Shown here: piece after piece, positions 8,422-16,968 of the stretch
Numbering within the stretch: position 1 is the first letter of the stretch
Layout: each line of letters starts with the position of its first letter
Assembly: GCF_039941195.1 (NCBI RefSeq)
Contig: NZ_JBDVFA010000085.1
Location: 62,001 to 126,000 of the forward strand
Length of the DNA stretch: 64,000 nt
Source of the DNA: Aurantibacter_A sp039941195
GTDB lineage: Bacteria > Bacteroidota > Bacteroidia > Flavobacteriales > Flavobacteriaceae
Direction: 5' to 3'
Program-made: the position numbers and the translations under genes
Notes under the pieces: model-generated
Seen by the model: the letters and a program-made list of their open reading frames with translations, nothing else
The model's database searches: none
What the model was told of the DNA's origin: nothing

Positions 8422-9159
8422 ATGATAACAGTACAGAATTTAACAAAGAAATACGGAAGTACTATAGTTTTAAACCTAGAGCTATTGGAAATTCCTAAAG
8501 GGCAAAGTTTCGGACTTGTAGGTAATAATGGTGCAGGTAAAACCACTTTTTTTAGCTTGCTCTTAGATTTAATTCAACCCACATCGGGTAGCATAGAGAA
8601 TAATGAAATTTTAGTTAGTGAAAGCGAGGATTGGAAAGCCTTTACTTCATCTTTTATTGATGAATCTTTTCTTATTAGTTACCTCACTCCAGAAGAATAC
8701 TTTTATTTTATCGGTGAATTAAGAGGTTGTAATAAAGCTGATGTTAATGCATTACTAGCCAATTTTGAGGATTTTTTTCATGGTGAAATTCTGAATCAGA
8801 AAAAATATTTACGGGATTTATCTAAAGGTAATCAGAAGAAAGCAGGTATTGTTGCCTCATTTATTGGTAATCCTGAAGTTGTAATTTTAGATGAACCTTT
8901 TGCTAATCTTGATCCAACTACTCAAATTAGGTTAAAAGCTATTATTAAAGATTTAGCGGATAAAAAAGGGGTTACCGTTTTGGTTTCTAGTCACGATTTA
9001 ATTCATGTTACCGAAGTTTGCGAGCGGATTGTAGTTTTAAATAAAGGCGAAATTGTTAAGGATATAGAGACTTCAGCAGAAACTTTGCAAGAGCTCGAAG
9101 TCTTCTTTGGCAGTTCGATTGCACCAAAAGATGAAATTATCACCTCTGAGCAGGAGTAA
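8422..9159 (+). CDS. ABC transporter ATP-binding protein
   Basis: A 245-residue nucleotide-binding subunit. Visible motifs: Walker A GNNGAGKTT near residue 34, signature LSKGNQKKAG near 134, Walker B VVILDEPFANLDP near 154, and the switch His in SSHD near 191. The signature is LSKGN rather than LSGGQ, which is common in ABC-2 exporters of the CcmA/bacitracin type. It has no permease domain and must pair with the DUF5687 protein 45 bases upstream. It closes the PadR operon; a bidirectional terminator lies 160 bases downstream. Confidence 0.92.
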   Translation: MITVQNLTKKYGSTIVLNLELLEIPKGQSFGLVGNNGAGKTTFFSLLLDLIQPTSGSIENNEILVSESEDWKAFTSSFIDESFLISYLTPEEYFYFIGELRGCNKADVNALLANFEDFFHGEILNQKKYLRDLSKGNQKKAGIVASFIGNPEVVILDEPFANLDPTTQIRLKAIIKDLADKKGVTVLVSSHDLIHVTEVCERIVVLNKGEIVKDIETSAETLQELEVFFGSSIAPKDEIITSEQE

Positions 9160-9319
9160 TTTTATTACTGCTTAATGATTTGAAGAAAGTACTCATTTTA
9201 TTTACTTGTCAATTACATAATTGTTTTTTTAAAGAAGTTGTTAAGTCAGGCCATGAGATTGTTTATGGCTAAAGAAGTACAAAATAGTGGTATTAAGGGA
9301 ATGAAAAATACTTAATATA

Positions 9320-9353
9320 AAAAAAGAGGCAATTATTAAATTGCCTCTTTTTT
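9320..9353. terminator. Bidirectional intrinsic terminator
   Basis: A perfect 15-bp stem (AAAAAAGAGGCAATT with its complement AATTGCCTCTTTTTT) around a four-base ATTA loop. It has A-runs and T-runs on both sides, so it can stop transcription of the ABC operon from the left and of the lipoprotein gene from the right. Confidence 0.9.
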
Positions 9354-9378
9354 GGTGAGTTGTATATTATACGCAGAC

Positions 9379-10449
9379 TTATAGGTCCTGATCCACATTT
9401 ACCGTATTTGAATTACCCTCCAAGGTGCTTATCGCAGTTTGGCCGTCGCCTGTTGGTACCGTATCGGGTGTTTGTCTTAAATCTATGGTTTTACCTGTTA
9501 ACATAGGGCTAATGCCTGCCAAATGAACTAGGAGACCATTAACACTGCTTAGATTAAGTTTATTTTCATCAAGTTCAATATTATTACCACCAATTGTTGC
9601 TAATGCTGGTGTTGTAAGTGCTTCTAATGAGCTATTATTGCTGATTTCTAATCTATCGTTCACTGATTCTAGTAACGGAATAGCAATACTTGTCAAGGCA
9701 TCGTTATCCGAAAAATATAAATCATCCCCTATTGAGTTTAACAAAGGTAAACTGATGCTCGTTAAAAGGGGATTATCGTTAATTTGAATATCACCTCTTA
9801 CGGATTCTAACAAGGGAAAATTAATGCTTGTTAAGGCATCGTTATATTCGAGGTACATGTCAGAACCAATTAATTTTAGCATGGGAAAATCGATACTCGT
9901 TAAGGCTAAATTATCATAAATTTCAATATACTCGTAAACTCGAGTAATATTGTCAAGTGAAAGCGTAGTCAACAATATGTTGTCTCCAATATATAAGTCT
10001 TCGCTCACACTAGTTACAGATGGTAGCATAACGCTGGTAAGCGCATCATTATCTTCAATGATTAAATCTATTAATTGCAAATCCTCGGTTATCGCACTAA
10101 AATCTAATGTAGTTAGTTCGGTTGTTTCTTCTACTCGAATGTATTGGGTATCACTCCCTACATCATTCAATATTTTTTCAGCTGCTTCGGCATCGGTAAT
10201 GTCGCCCGTTAATATTAAATACGTCTTCCCTGAATTATCTACGCCATCCTCGCCGTCTGCACCATCCTCGCCGTCTGCACCATCAGCACCATCAGCTCCG
10301 TCTGCACCATCAACTCCGTCAATGCCATTTATTCCGTCAATACCATTTATTCCGTTAATGCCATCTTCAGGGCTACAACTTGTAATAGATGCTCCCATGA
10401 GTAAGGAAGTTAAAATCGAAAAAGTAATACTTGTTTTTTTGTTTATCAT
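9379..10449 (-). CDS. Collagen-like and leucine-rich-repeat surface lipoprotein
   Basis: A 356-residue lipoprotein. A signal peptide ends in the lipobox SITSC with the lipidated Cys at 25. Residues about 30-72 are Gly-X-Y triplets, at first GIN/GID and then almost pure GAD/GED, so very acidic. From about residue 110 to 330 a repeat of roughly 23 residues recurs, with the pattern LxSIxxDLxIxDNxxLTSIxLP, resembling receptor-L/leucine-rich repeats that form a solenoid. A rod-plus-solenoid protein displayed on the surface is likely; adhesion is a guess. A second collagen-like lipoprotein occurs at 56496-57125. The long opposite-strand ORF here is a shadow. Confidence 0.8.
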   Translation of the reverse strand: MINKKTSITFSILTSLLMGASITSCSPEDGINGINGIDGINGIDGVDGADGADGADGADGEDGADGEDGVDNSGKTYLILTGDITDAEAAEKILNDVGSDTQYIRVEETTELTTLDFSAITEDLQLIDLIIEDNDALTSVMLPSVTSVSEDLYIGDNILLTTLSLDNITRVYEYIEIYDNLALTSIDFPMLKLIGSDMYLEYNDALTSINFPLLESVRGDIQINDNPLLTSISLPLLNSIGDDLYFSDNDALTSIAIPLLESVNDRLEISNNSSLEALTTPALATIGGNNIELDENKLNLSSVNGLLVHLAGISPMLTGKTIDLRQTPDTVPTGDGQTAISTLEGNSNTVNVDQDL

Positions 10450-11213
10450 TTTGTTTTGTTTATTGGTTTGGTTGATAACGCAAGTTCTATACGCTTATTG
10501 TAGGAAATATCTTTCTATAGCAGTGCCCTTACTGAAAGATTGTGTAATTTTTATATAAGAAAAATAAATGGGATTTTTATGAGACGTATTTCTAAAGGAA
10601 GAAACAAATTGAAGATCAACTTGTTAGAAAAAAGCAGGTATATGTAGAGTGAATTATGTTCCTAAAATATTTTGTAAATACCTAGGTAAAAAAAAGAAAT
10701 TATTTTTTTCATTTTTTAAAAAACCCACTCAGAATATATAATTATAAGGGTAACAAATCAAAAATGGAGCCTAGAAAGAACTTTGGTAGCTTAAAAAAAT
10801 ATATTGCTGAACAGGTGTTTGGAGTGAGTCACTTGGGTCAAAAGGTCCTTCCTAATTAGTATTTAAAAAAAAAGTAGTTGTTTTTACGTGTGGTATAAGT
10901 GGATAAATACAATACATTTTCAACATTTTAGTTGACAATAGTATTAATTGGAAAGAGCTAATTGAAAAACTCGTACCAAGCTATGTTCGGACCCTATAGT
11001 CTGTTTAGTATTACCAACGTTGAGGTAATACTGAGAGAACTTCGATAAAAGGCAAAAAACTGAGAATGAAAGGTTCATTTGCTTGAATTTATTTCTTCAA
11101 TTTAGCAAGTAACAAACCGCTAAGTCGGTAAAAAGCCCGTTACTTCTTTGAGGTTGAATGCTTCCCGTGCCAAACAGTTCAACATTTAATCGACCAAATA
11201 CATAATATTCCTG
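10450..11213. other. Long intergenic region without a confident gene
   Basis: About 760 A/T-rich bases between the collagen-like lipoprotein (leftward) and sprE (rightward). The best small ORF is 10764-10859 (+), 31 codons starting MEPRKNFGSLKKY, with no clear ribosome site; I do not call it a gene. Around 10958-10995 the translation KELIEKLVPSY is followed at once by stops and could be a remnant of a lost gene. The segment from about 11040 to 11190 has several short inverted pieces. I see no tRNA and no known RNA motif. Confidence 0.4.
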
Positions 11214-11252
11214 TTGTTTTTAAGTTTACCTATTATACGAAATAATAGAATA

Positions 11253-13808
11253 TTGAACCTTCGAAATAAATTATTGTTACTGTGCATTTTTGCAGGATTA
11301 GCTTTTAATGCTTGCTCTACTAAAAAAGATGCATTTGTTAATCGAAATTGGCATGCACTTAATACTAAGTATAATGTACTATACAATGGTAATATTGCTT
11401 TTGATGAAGGTAGAGAACAATTGCATTTAGATTACAAAGATGATTACTGGGAAGTGCTACCTGTAGAACGACTAGAAGTTACTGAAGAAATTAAACTTGA
11501 TTCTGAAGACAACAATCCTAATTTTATAATTGCTGAAGAAAAGGCAACGAAGGCCATACAAAAACATAGTATGGATATTAAAGATGAAGAGCGAAATCCA
11601 CAAACCGATGAAGCTTTCCTTTTACTTGGTAAAGCACGTTATTTCGACCAAAGATATATTCCAGCACTAGAATCTTTTAATTACATCCTAAACAAATACA
11701 CGTATAGCGATAAACTTAATGAAGCTCATATATGGCGTGAAAAAGTGAATATCCGACTTGAGAATGAAGAACTTGCAATAAAGAACTTTAAAAGGTTATT
11801 TAAGTTTGAAACCTTAAAAGATCAAGAGTATGCAGATGCTAGAGCAATGATGGCTCAAGCATATATAAATATTAAAGAGATTGATACCGCTGTACAGAAC
11901 CTAAAAATTGCATCGTACTACACTAAAAAGAATCCAGAGAAAGGGAGATATTATTATATCATCGGGCAGTTGTATAATCAAATGGGGCATAAAGATAGTG
12001 CCAACTATGCTTTTGATAAGGTTATAGATTTAAACAGAAGGTCCCCTAGGGTATATATGATTAATGCGCACCTTCAAAAAATAATGAATACCGAAGTAAC
12101 TCCAGAAAACGAGTTAGAGTTATTGGAGTATTTAACGGATCTTGAAGAAAATCGCGAGAATAGACCATTTTTAGATAAAATTTACCGTCAAATTGCCGAG
12201 TATCATTTAGAAAAAGAGAATGATAGTATGGCTATAGCTTATTTTAATAAGTCGTTGCGAGCAACACAAAATGAGCCAAAGTTAAATGCGCTTAATTATG
12301 AAAATTTAGCGGAATATAATTTTGACGAAAATGAATATAAAACTGCTGGTGCATATTATGATAGTGTACTTACCAATTTAAGGGAGAACACCAAAAAATT
12401 TCGGGCCACAAAAAAGAAATTTGACAATTTAGAAGATGTTATAAAGTACGAAGACATTGTGCAGTATGCTGACAGTGTTATAGGTTTGTATAATATGTCT
12501 GACGGAGATCAAGTTGCTTATTTTGAAAAGCATATAGCAGAATTAAAGCGAATTGAAGAAGAAGCTGCTAAAAAGGAAGAAAAGATTAGAAATGCAGGTT
12601 TTGCGGCATTTGGAGAAACTAAAGGTGGTAAGGAAAATAAAGGTAAATTTTATTTCTACAATATAACAAGTCTTGGATACGGTCAAACCGATTTTAGAAC
12701 AAGATGGGGTGATCGTGAGTTGGAAGATGATTGGCGTTGGTCTAACAAAACCAAAATTGCCCCAAAAGCAACAGAAGGAAATGCTGTTACAGCAAATGAT
12801 AGCTTAAATGCAGGGCCAACAAATGAAGAAATTTATTCTGTGGAATACTATTTAAATCAAATACCAATGGATGGTAAGATTATAGATAGTTTAAATACAG
12901 GTAGAAACTTTGCTAATTATCAATTGGGATTAATATATAAGGAGAAATTTAAAGAGAATGTATTAGCTGCTGGAAAATTAGAAGATGTTTTAGACTCTAA
13001 GCCAGAAGAACGATTGATACTTCCTTCAAAATATAATCTTTATAAAATATATGAAGAACAAGGCAGTCCTTTAGCGGCCGAAATGAAGAATAATATTATT
13101 ACCAATCATTCCGATTCTCGTTATGCTGAAATACTCTTAAATCCACAAGCTGTTTTAGCCAATAGTGGCGACAGTCCAGATGCTAGATATGAGGCTTTGT
13201 ATAAAAAATATAGAGACCAACAGTTTTTAGAAACTATTACAGGTGCAGAAGAAAACATTAATAAATATACGGGAGATCCAATTGTGCCAAAATTTGAGAT
13301 GTTGAAGGCAAATGCGTTGGGCAGGTTAAATGGATTTGAGGCATTTAAGGAAGCTTTGAATTATGTAGCATTGACTTATCCTAATAATCCAGAAGGTAAA
13401 AAGGCTGAAAAAATGATTTCTGAGCAATTGCCTAAACTAGCTGAAAAAGACTTTCCTTCGAGCGCAGTGGTAAAAGGAGCTGGTAATTGGAAGGTGATGT
13501 ATCCGTATAAAAGATCTGATAACGAGAGTGCTTTGGCTTTGAAAGAAAAGCTAGAGTTGGCAATTGAAGATTTAAATTACAAAAACCTTGTTTCGAAAGA
13601 TATTTACGATTTAGAAAACCAATTTATAGTAGTGCATGGTTTTAAGTCTAAAGATTATGCATTAGGCTTTGATGAGTTGTTAAAAATTAACAAGAAATAC
13701 AAGATTAATGAGAAGAATTTTGTTATTTTATCATCGCACTACAAAATAATACAAGTACATAAAAACTTACAAGAATATAAGGACTACATGTTAACCCCAA
13801 AACCATAA
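11253..13808 (+). CDS. sprE: Gliding motility / type IX secretion lipoprotein SprE (PorW)
   Basis: A roughly 850-residue TPR-rich lipoprotein. The start MNLRNKLLLLC followed by lipobox FNACSTKK puts the lipidated Cys at 21; the sequence right after it (NWHALNTKYNVLYNGNIAF) is characteristic of SprE/PorW. TPR-like helices fill residues 100-430, a charged coiled stretch follows, and a SPOR-like tail with FIVVHGFKSKDYALGF lies near the C-terminus. In Flavobacterium johnsoniae SprE is needed for gliding and type IX secretion. No ATG is available: TTG at 11253 gives the best signal peptide, while TTG at 11214 would add 13 residues. The bactofilin gene begins three bases after its stop. Confidence 0.88.
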   Translation: MNLRNKLLLLCIFAGLAFNACSTKKDAFVNRNWHALNTKYNVLYNGNIAFDEGREQLHLDYKDDYWEVLPVERLEVTEEIKLDSEDNNPNFIIAEEKATKAIQKHSMDIKDEERNPQTDEAFLLLGKARYFDQRYIPALESFNYILNKYTYSDKLNEAHIWREKVNIRLENEELAIKNFKRLFKFETLKDQEYADARAMMAQAYINIKEIDTAVQNLKIASYYTKKNPEKGRYYYIIGQLYNQMGHKDSANYAFDKVIDLNRRSPRVYMINAHLQKIMNTEVTPENELELLEYLTDLEENRENRPFLDKIYRQIAEYHLEKENDSMAIAYFNKSLRATQNEPKLNALNYENLAEYNFDENEYKTAGAYYDSVLTNLRENTKKFRATKKKFDNLEDVIKYEDIVQYADSVIGLYNMSDGDQVAYFEKHIAELKRIEEEAAKKEEKIRNAGFAAFGETKGGKENKGKFYFYNITSLGYGQTDFRTRWGDRELEDDWRWSNKTKIAPKATEGNAVTANDSLNAGPTNEEIYSVEYYLNQIPMDGKIIDSLNTGRNFANYQLGLIYKEKFKENVLAAGKLEDVLDSKPEERLILPSKYNLYKIYEEQGSPLAAEMKNNIITNHSDSRYAEILLNPQAVLANSGDSPDARYEALYKKYRDQQFLETITGAEENINKYTGDPIVPKFEMLKANALGRLNGFEAFKEALNYVALTYPNNPEGKKAEKMISEQLPKLAEKDFPSSAVVKGAGNWKVMYPYKRSDNESALALKEKLELAIEDLNYKNLVSKDIYDLENQFIVVHGFKSKDYALGFDELLKINKKYKINEKNFVILSSHYKIIQVHKNLQEYKDYMLTPKP

Positions 13809-13811
13809 ATA

Positions 13812-14273
13812 ATGTTTTCAGATAAACAAAAACCTAGAAATATGAATGAGATCGGCGGACAACCCAATAGAATAGAAAAAAACACTAGAATTAAAGGTGA
13901 TATCGTTTCTGAAGCAGATTTCAGAATAGACGGAAAATTAGACGGAAATTTAAAAACTACTGGTAAAGTAGTGATAGGAAAAGACGGGCTAATAAAAGGT
14001 AAAGTAGAGTGTGTAAATGCAGATATCGATGGTAGCTTTAATGGCGAGTTAATTGTGTCTGATTTATTATCATTAAAATCTTCAGCTGTAATTGAGGGTA
14101 CGGTTACCGTAACTAAATTAGCAGTAGAACCAGGAGCAGCTTTTAATGCATCTTGTTCAATGAAAGGAAGAGGAGGGTCAACAGCATCTTCTAGTGCCAC
14201 ATCATCTTCAAGTGGCTTTAAATCTTCTTTTGGTAGTTCAAACTCAGGAAGTGAAAAAGCAAAAGCCTCTTAA
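13812..14273 (+). CDS. Bactofilin (polymer-forming cytoskeletal protein)
   Basis: A 153-residue bactofilin. The core (about residues 18-115) is a right-handed beta-helix made of repeating strand turns such as IKGDIVSEADFRIDGKLDG and DGLIKGKVEC; the N-terminus is short and basic, and the C-terminal 40 residues are Ser/Gly-rich and disordered. Bactofilins polymerise at the inner membrane without nucleotide and position envelope machinery. The gene follows sprE by three bases and its end overlaps atpZ by 23 bases, so it bridges the gliding gene and the ATP synthase operon. The shadow ORF on the other strand is not a gene. Confidence 0.9.
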   Translation: MFSDKQKPRNMNEIGGQPNRIEKNTRIKGDIVSEADFRIDGKLDGNLKTTGKVVIGKDGLIKGKVECVNADIDGSFNGELIVSDLLSLKSSAVIEGTVTVTKLAVEPGAAFNASCSMKGRGGSTASSSATSSSSGFKSSFGSSNSGSEKAKAS

Positions 14274-14481
14274 GAAAAAAAGTAATCTGAAAAATGTGGC
14301 ATTGCTTTCGGGCATTGGCATTGAAATGGGTGCGATAATATTTTTAGCAGCTAAAGGAGGTCTTTGGCTCGATTCGCATTATCAAACTGAAAAAAGAATT
14401 TTTACAGCAATTGCCACACTAATTGGTGTGGCAATTGCTATTTGGGTAGTTTTGCGTCAGTTAAAACGAATTAAGTATTGA
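14251..14481 (+). CDS. atpZ: AtpZ/AtpI family ATP synthase accessory protein
   Basis: A 76-residue protein with two hydrophobic helices (about residues 12-32 and 45-65). The sequence LSGIGIEMGAIIFLAAKGGLWLD followed by a second helix ending in a basic tail is typical of the AtpZ family, which assists assembly or Mg2+ supply of the F1Fo ATP synthase. I chose the GTG at 14251, preceded by AGGAA, because the upstream in-frame codons lie in the bactofilin gene and do not fit the family. The stop overlaps the next start (TGATG). Confidence 0.82.
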   Translation: MKKQKPLKKKSNLKNVALLSGIGIEMGAIIFLAAKGGLWLDSHYQTEKRIFTAIATLIGVAIAIWVVLRQLKRIKY

Positions 14482-14873
14482 TGCTAAAAATAAATCCAGT
14501 AGTACAATTTGTTCTTCTCTTATTATTTACGTTAATCGTTGTTTTTGTTATACACACGTATTGTTTAGAAAATATGGGCCTACCTGTTTTCGGAAACAAA
14601 ATACAACTATCATATATTGTGAATGCTTCACTAGCTCTTATTATTTACCTTTCGCTATATTATTTTAGATTTAAACTTAAGGACTATATCGGGTTTCTTT
14701 TTATGGCTGGTAGTTTTATAAAGTTCATTTTCTTTTTCATTCTTTTTTATCCTGCATATAAAATGGATGGAGAAATGAGTAGGTTGGAATTCGCTGCATT
14801 CTTTATACCCTATGTTATTTGTCTTTTTTATGAAACTATTTATATGGCTAAAATGCTTCGAAATCTAAAATAA
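14481..14873 (+). CDS. Four-helix membrane protein in the AtpI position (DUF6168-like)
   Basis: A 130-residue integral membrane protein with four predicted transmembrane helices and short charged loops. It sits between atpZ and atpB, the usual place for AtpI, and its start codon overlaps the atpZ stop by one base. It resembles small Flavobacteriaceae proteins annotated DUF6168, which I recall from the same gene order, but no catalytic or binding motif is visible. A role in Fo assembly is an inference from position only. The ATG at 14481 is preferred to the TTG three bases earlier. Confidence 0.7.
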   Translation: MLKINPVVQFVLLLLFTLIVVFVIHTYCLENMGLPVFGNKIQLSYIVNASLALIIYLSLYYFRFKLKDYIGFLFMAGSFIKFIFFFILFYPAYKMDGEMSRLEFAAFFIPYVICLFYETIYMAKMLRNLK

Positions 14874-14949
14874 TTCCTCGTATTGTTGATGCTTCTAAGG
14901 GCTTAAAAATAAAGATTTAAAATGCTTTTTTCTTTCTAGAAGAATGCCG

Positions 14950-14957
14950 TACATTTG
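14950..14957 (+). promoter_or_regulatory. Candidate -7 box of the atpB promoter
   Basis: TACATTTG is an exact match to the Bacteroidota -7 consensus TAnnTTTG, 35 bases upstream of the atpB ATG, which would leave a 5' leader of about 28 bases. The expected -33 TTG is not present; only a T-run is found near 14925-14932. It would let the ATP synthase genes be transcribed independently of sprE-bactofilin-atpZ. Confidence 0.5.
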
Positions 14958-14991
14958 CAGCGATTTTTAGAGACCGATATTTTTGAGCAAT

Positions 14992-16119
14992 ATGCGCATA
15001 AACTTTACGAAATTCCTTTTGGTAGCAGCACTCCTCTTAAGTGCTAGTTCATTTGCTAAAGAAGTAAGCACTTCTGACGACCCAAAAAAAGACCTCAAAA
15101 CTGAAATTAAGGAGTATGTTCAGCATCACCTTAAAGACTCGCATGATTTTTCATTGTATTCATATACTAATGAACAACACGAGCATGTTTATGTAGGCTT
15201 TCCGCTTCCAGTCATATTGTGGGATAATGGTTTAAAAGTATTTTCATCTTCAAAGTTTCATCACGGTGAGGAGATTGCTGAGGTAGATGGTAATTACTAT
15301 AAGTTATACCATAGTAAAATTTACAAGACGGATGCAGAAGGTACTATCAATTATGATGAGGCGCATCACCCAATAAACGAAAAGCCTATAGATTTTTCAA
15401 TTACAAAAAGTGTAGTGATGATTTTTGTCACGTGTTTATTGATGTTTTTCTTGTTTAGTGGTTTAGCTAAGTCTTATGGGAAAAACGGAGGGATACCTAC
15501 TGGTGCTGGTCGATTTTTTGAGCCTATTATTCTTTATATAAGAGATGACATTGCAAGACCTAACATTGGTGAGGAAAAGTATAAGAAATACATGCCGTAC
15601 TTATTATCCATATTTTTCTTCATATGGTTCTTAAACATTTTTGGGTTAACGCCATTAGGTGTAAATGTTACTGGAAACATTGCCATAACCTTTGCATTGG
15701 CACTGCTAACTTTTCTATTTACCAATTTTACTGGAACAAAAGATTATTGGAAGCATATTTTTGATCCATTAGGAAATACACTTCCTTGGTATGGTAAACT
15801 TCTTTTATATCCGATATTAATCCCAATTGAAGTATTGGGGATTTTTATTAAGCCATTCTCATTGCTAATTCGATTGTATGCAAACATGCAGGCGGGACAT
15901 ATAGTATTGATGAGCTTAATTGGGTTGATGTTTATTTTTAAAAGTTGGTTAGGAAGTTCGTTATCGTTCGGTTTGGCTTTTGCTATATCTTTAATAGAGG
16001 TTTTAGTAGCCTTATTGCAGGCATATATTTTCACAATGTTATCAGCGTTGTATTTTGGATTTGCGAGTGAAACGCATGAGCATGCAGAAGAGCATGAAGG
16101 CGAAGTACAACATTTATAA
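14992..16119 (+). CDS. atpB: ATP synthase Fo subunit a
   Basis: A 375-residue subunit a, the proton half-channel of the F1Fo ATP synthase. Like other Bacteroidota homologs it has an N-terminal signal-type segment (about residues 1-22) and a long extracytoplasmic His-rich domain before the first of the membrane helices at about 140. The essential stator Arg lies in LIRLYANMQAGH near residue 290. The C-terminus is again His/Glu-rich (THEHAEEHEGE). I start at the ATG at 14992, not the TTG nine bases upstream. First structural gene of the synthase cluster. Confidence 0.95.
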   Translation: MRINFTKFLLVAALLLSASSFAKEVSTSDDPKKDLKTEIKEYVQHHLKDSHDFSLYSYTNEQHEHVYVGFPLPVILWDNGLKVFSSSKFHHGEEIAEVDGNYYKLYHSKIYKTDAEGTINYDEAHHPINEKPIDFSITKSVVMIFVTCLLMFFLFSGLAKSYGKNGGIPTGAGRFFEPIILYIRDDIARPNIGEEKYKKYMPYLLSIFFFIWFLNIFGLTPLGVNVTGNIAITFALALLTFLFTNFTGTKDYWKHIFDPLGNTLPWYGKLLLYPILIPIEVLGIFIKPFSLLIRLYANMQAGHIVLMSLIGLMFIFKSWLGSSLSFGLAFAISLIEVLVALLQAYIFTMLSALYFGFASETHEHAEEHEGEVQHL

Positions 16120-16187
16120 TATTAATTTTATTGACATTAAAGTGTCAATTGTAAGATTGAATTTTTAATTTTTAAACTATATATATT

Positions 16188-16379
16188 ATGGAGATTCCAG
16201 TAATGGTAGGTGCAGGTTTAGTTGTAATCGGTGTTGGTATCGGTATCGGTAAAATTGGTGGTTCAGCAATGGACGCTATTGCACGTCAGCCAGAAGCTTA
16301 CGGAAAGATTCAGACAGCGATGTTAATTGCTGCTGCACTTATTGAAGGTATTGGATTTGCTGCATTATTTGCAGTATAA
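16188..16379 (+). CDS. atpE: ATP synthase Fo subunit c
   Basis: A 63-residue proteolipid with two transmembrane helices joined by the polar loop ARQPEA. The glycine-rich first helix (GVGIGIGKIGG) is the packing motif of c-rings, and the proton-carrying carboxylate is the Glu in LIEGIGFAA near residue 54. The residues around that Glu lack the Gln/Ser/Thr set of sodium-binding c-subunits, so proton coupling is inferred. At 63 residues it is on the short side for the family. A strong hairpin follows the stop. Confidence 0.96.
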   Translation: MEIPVMVGAGLVVIGVGIGIGKIGGSAMDAIARQPEAYGKIQTAMLIAAALIEGIGFAALFAV

Positions 16380-16391
16380 TTCTATGTTCTT

Positions 16392-16428
16392 AAGTAACAG
16401 TTGCAACGGTTGGTTGTAGCTGTTACTT
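16392..16428 (+). terminator. Intercistronic hairpin between atpE and atpF (partial terminator or RNA stabiliser)
   Basis: A 16-bp stem: AAGTAACAG pairs perfectly with CTGTTACTT, extended by TTGCAAC against GTTGTAG with two G-U pairs, around a five-base GGTTG loop, then TTATTTTAAAAATT. The tail is only partly T-rich, so leaky termination or 3'-end protection of the atpB-atpE message is more likely than full termination. Confidence 0.6.
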
Positions 16429-16465
16429 TATTTTAAAAATTAAGAGTTTTATAAAGTAATTAGAA

Positions 16466-16966
16466 ATGGAAAAATTAATAGAAGAGTTTTCTTTTGGACT
16501 ATTTTTTTGGCAAACATTGTTGTTTGGCTTACTACTTTTTTTATTGTGGAAATTCGCATGGAAGCCAATTTTAGGAGCTGTTAACGAGCGAGAAGATGGT
16601 ATCAAAGATGCATTAGCTGCAGCTGAAGAGGCTAAAAAAGAAATGCAAAATGTTACTGCTGATAGCGAGAAGCTGTTAAAAGAAGCAAGAGCTGAGCGTG
16701 AAGCTATGATGAAAGATGCCCGCGACATGAAAAACAAAATTGTTGAAGACGCCAAAGAAGCAGCTAATGTGGAAGCTGATAAAATGATTAAGCAGGCCCA
16801 AGCGACAATTGAAAGTGAAAAGAAAGCTGCAGTGGCTGATATTAAAAGTCAGGTAGCTAACCTTTCTGTGGAGATAGCTGAAAAAGTGATTAAAGAACAA
16901 CTTTCTAACAAAGACAAGCAATTGAAATTGGTTGATGAAATGTTGGGTGATATCAAATTGAACTAA
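16466..16966 (+). CDS. atpF: ATP synthase Fo subunit b
   Basis: A 166-residue peripheral-stalk subunit. One N-terminal transmembrane helix (about residues 8-28, GLFFWQTLLFGLLLFLLW) is followed by KFAWKPI and a long charged coiled coil rich in Ala, Glu and Lys, as expected for subunit b dimers that bind delta. Spacing to atpH is two bases, so the two are translated together. Confidence 0.95.
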   Translation: MEKLIEEFSFGLFFWQTLLFGLLLFLLWKFAWKPILGAVNEREDGIKDALAAAEEAKKEMQNVTADSEKLLKEARAEREAMMKDARDMKNKIVEDAKEAANVEADKMIKQAQATIESEKKAAVADIKSQVANLSVEIAEKVIKEQLSNKDKQLKLVDEMLGDIKLN

Positions 16967-16968
16967 GA

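Noticed and set aside
9950..10558. 202-codon Ser/Pro-rich ORF on the plus strand
   Set aside because: It is the antisense of the collagen-like and solenoid repeats of the lipoprotein gene; its composition comes from the reversed repeat codons and it has no recognisable domain.
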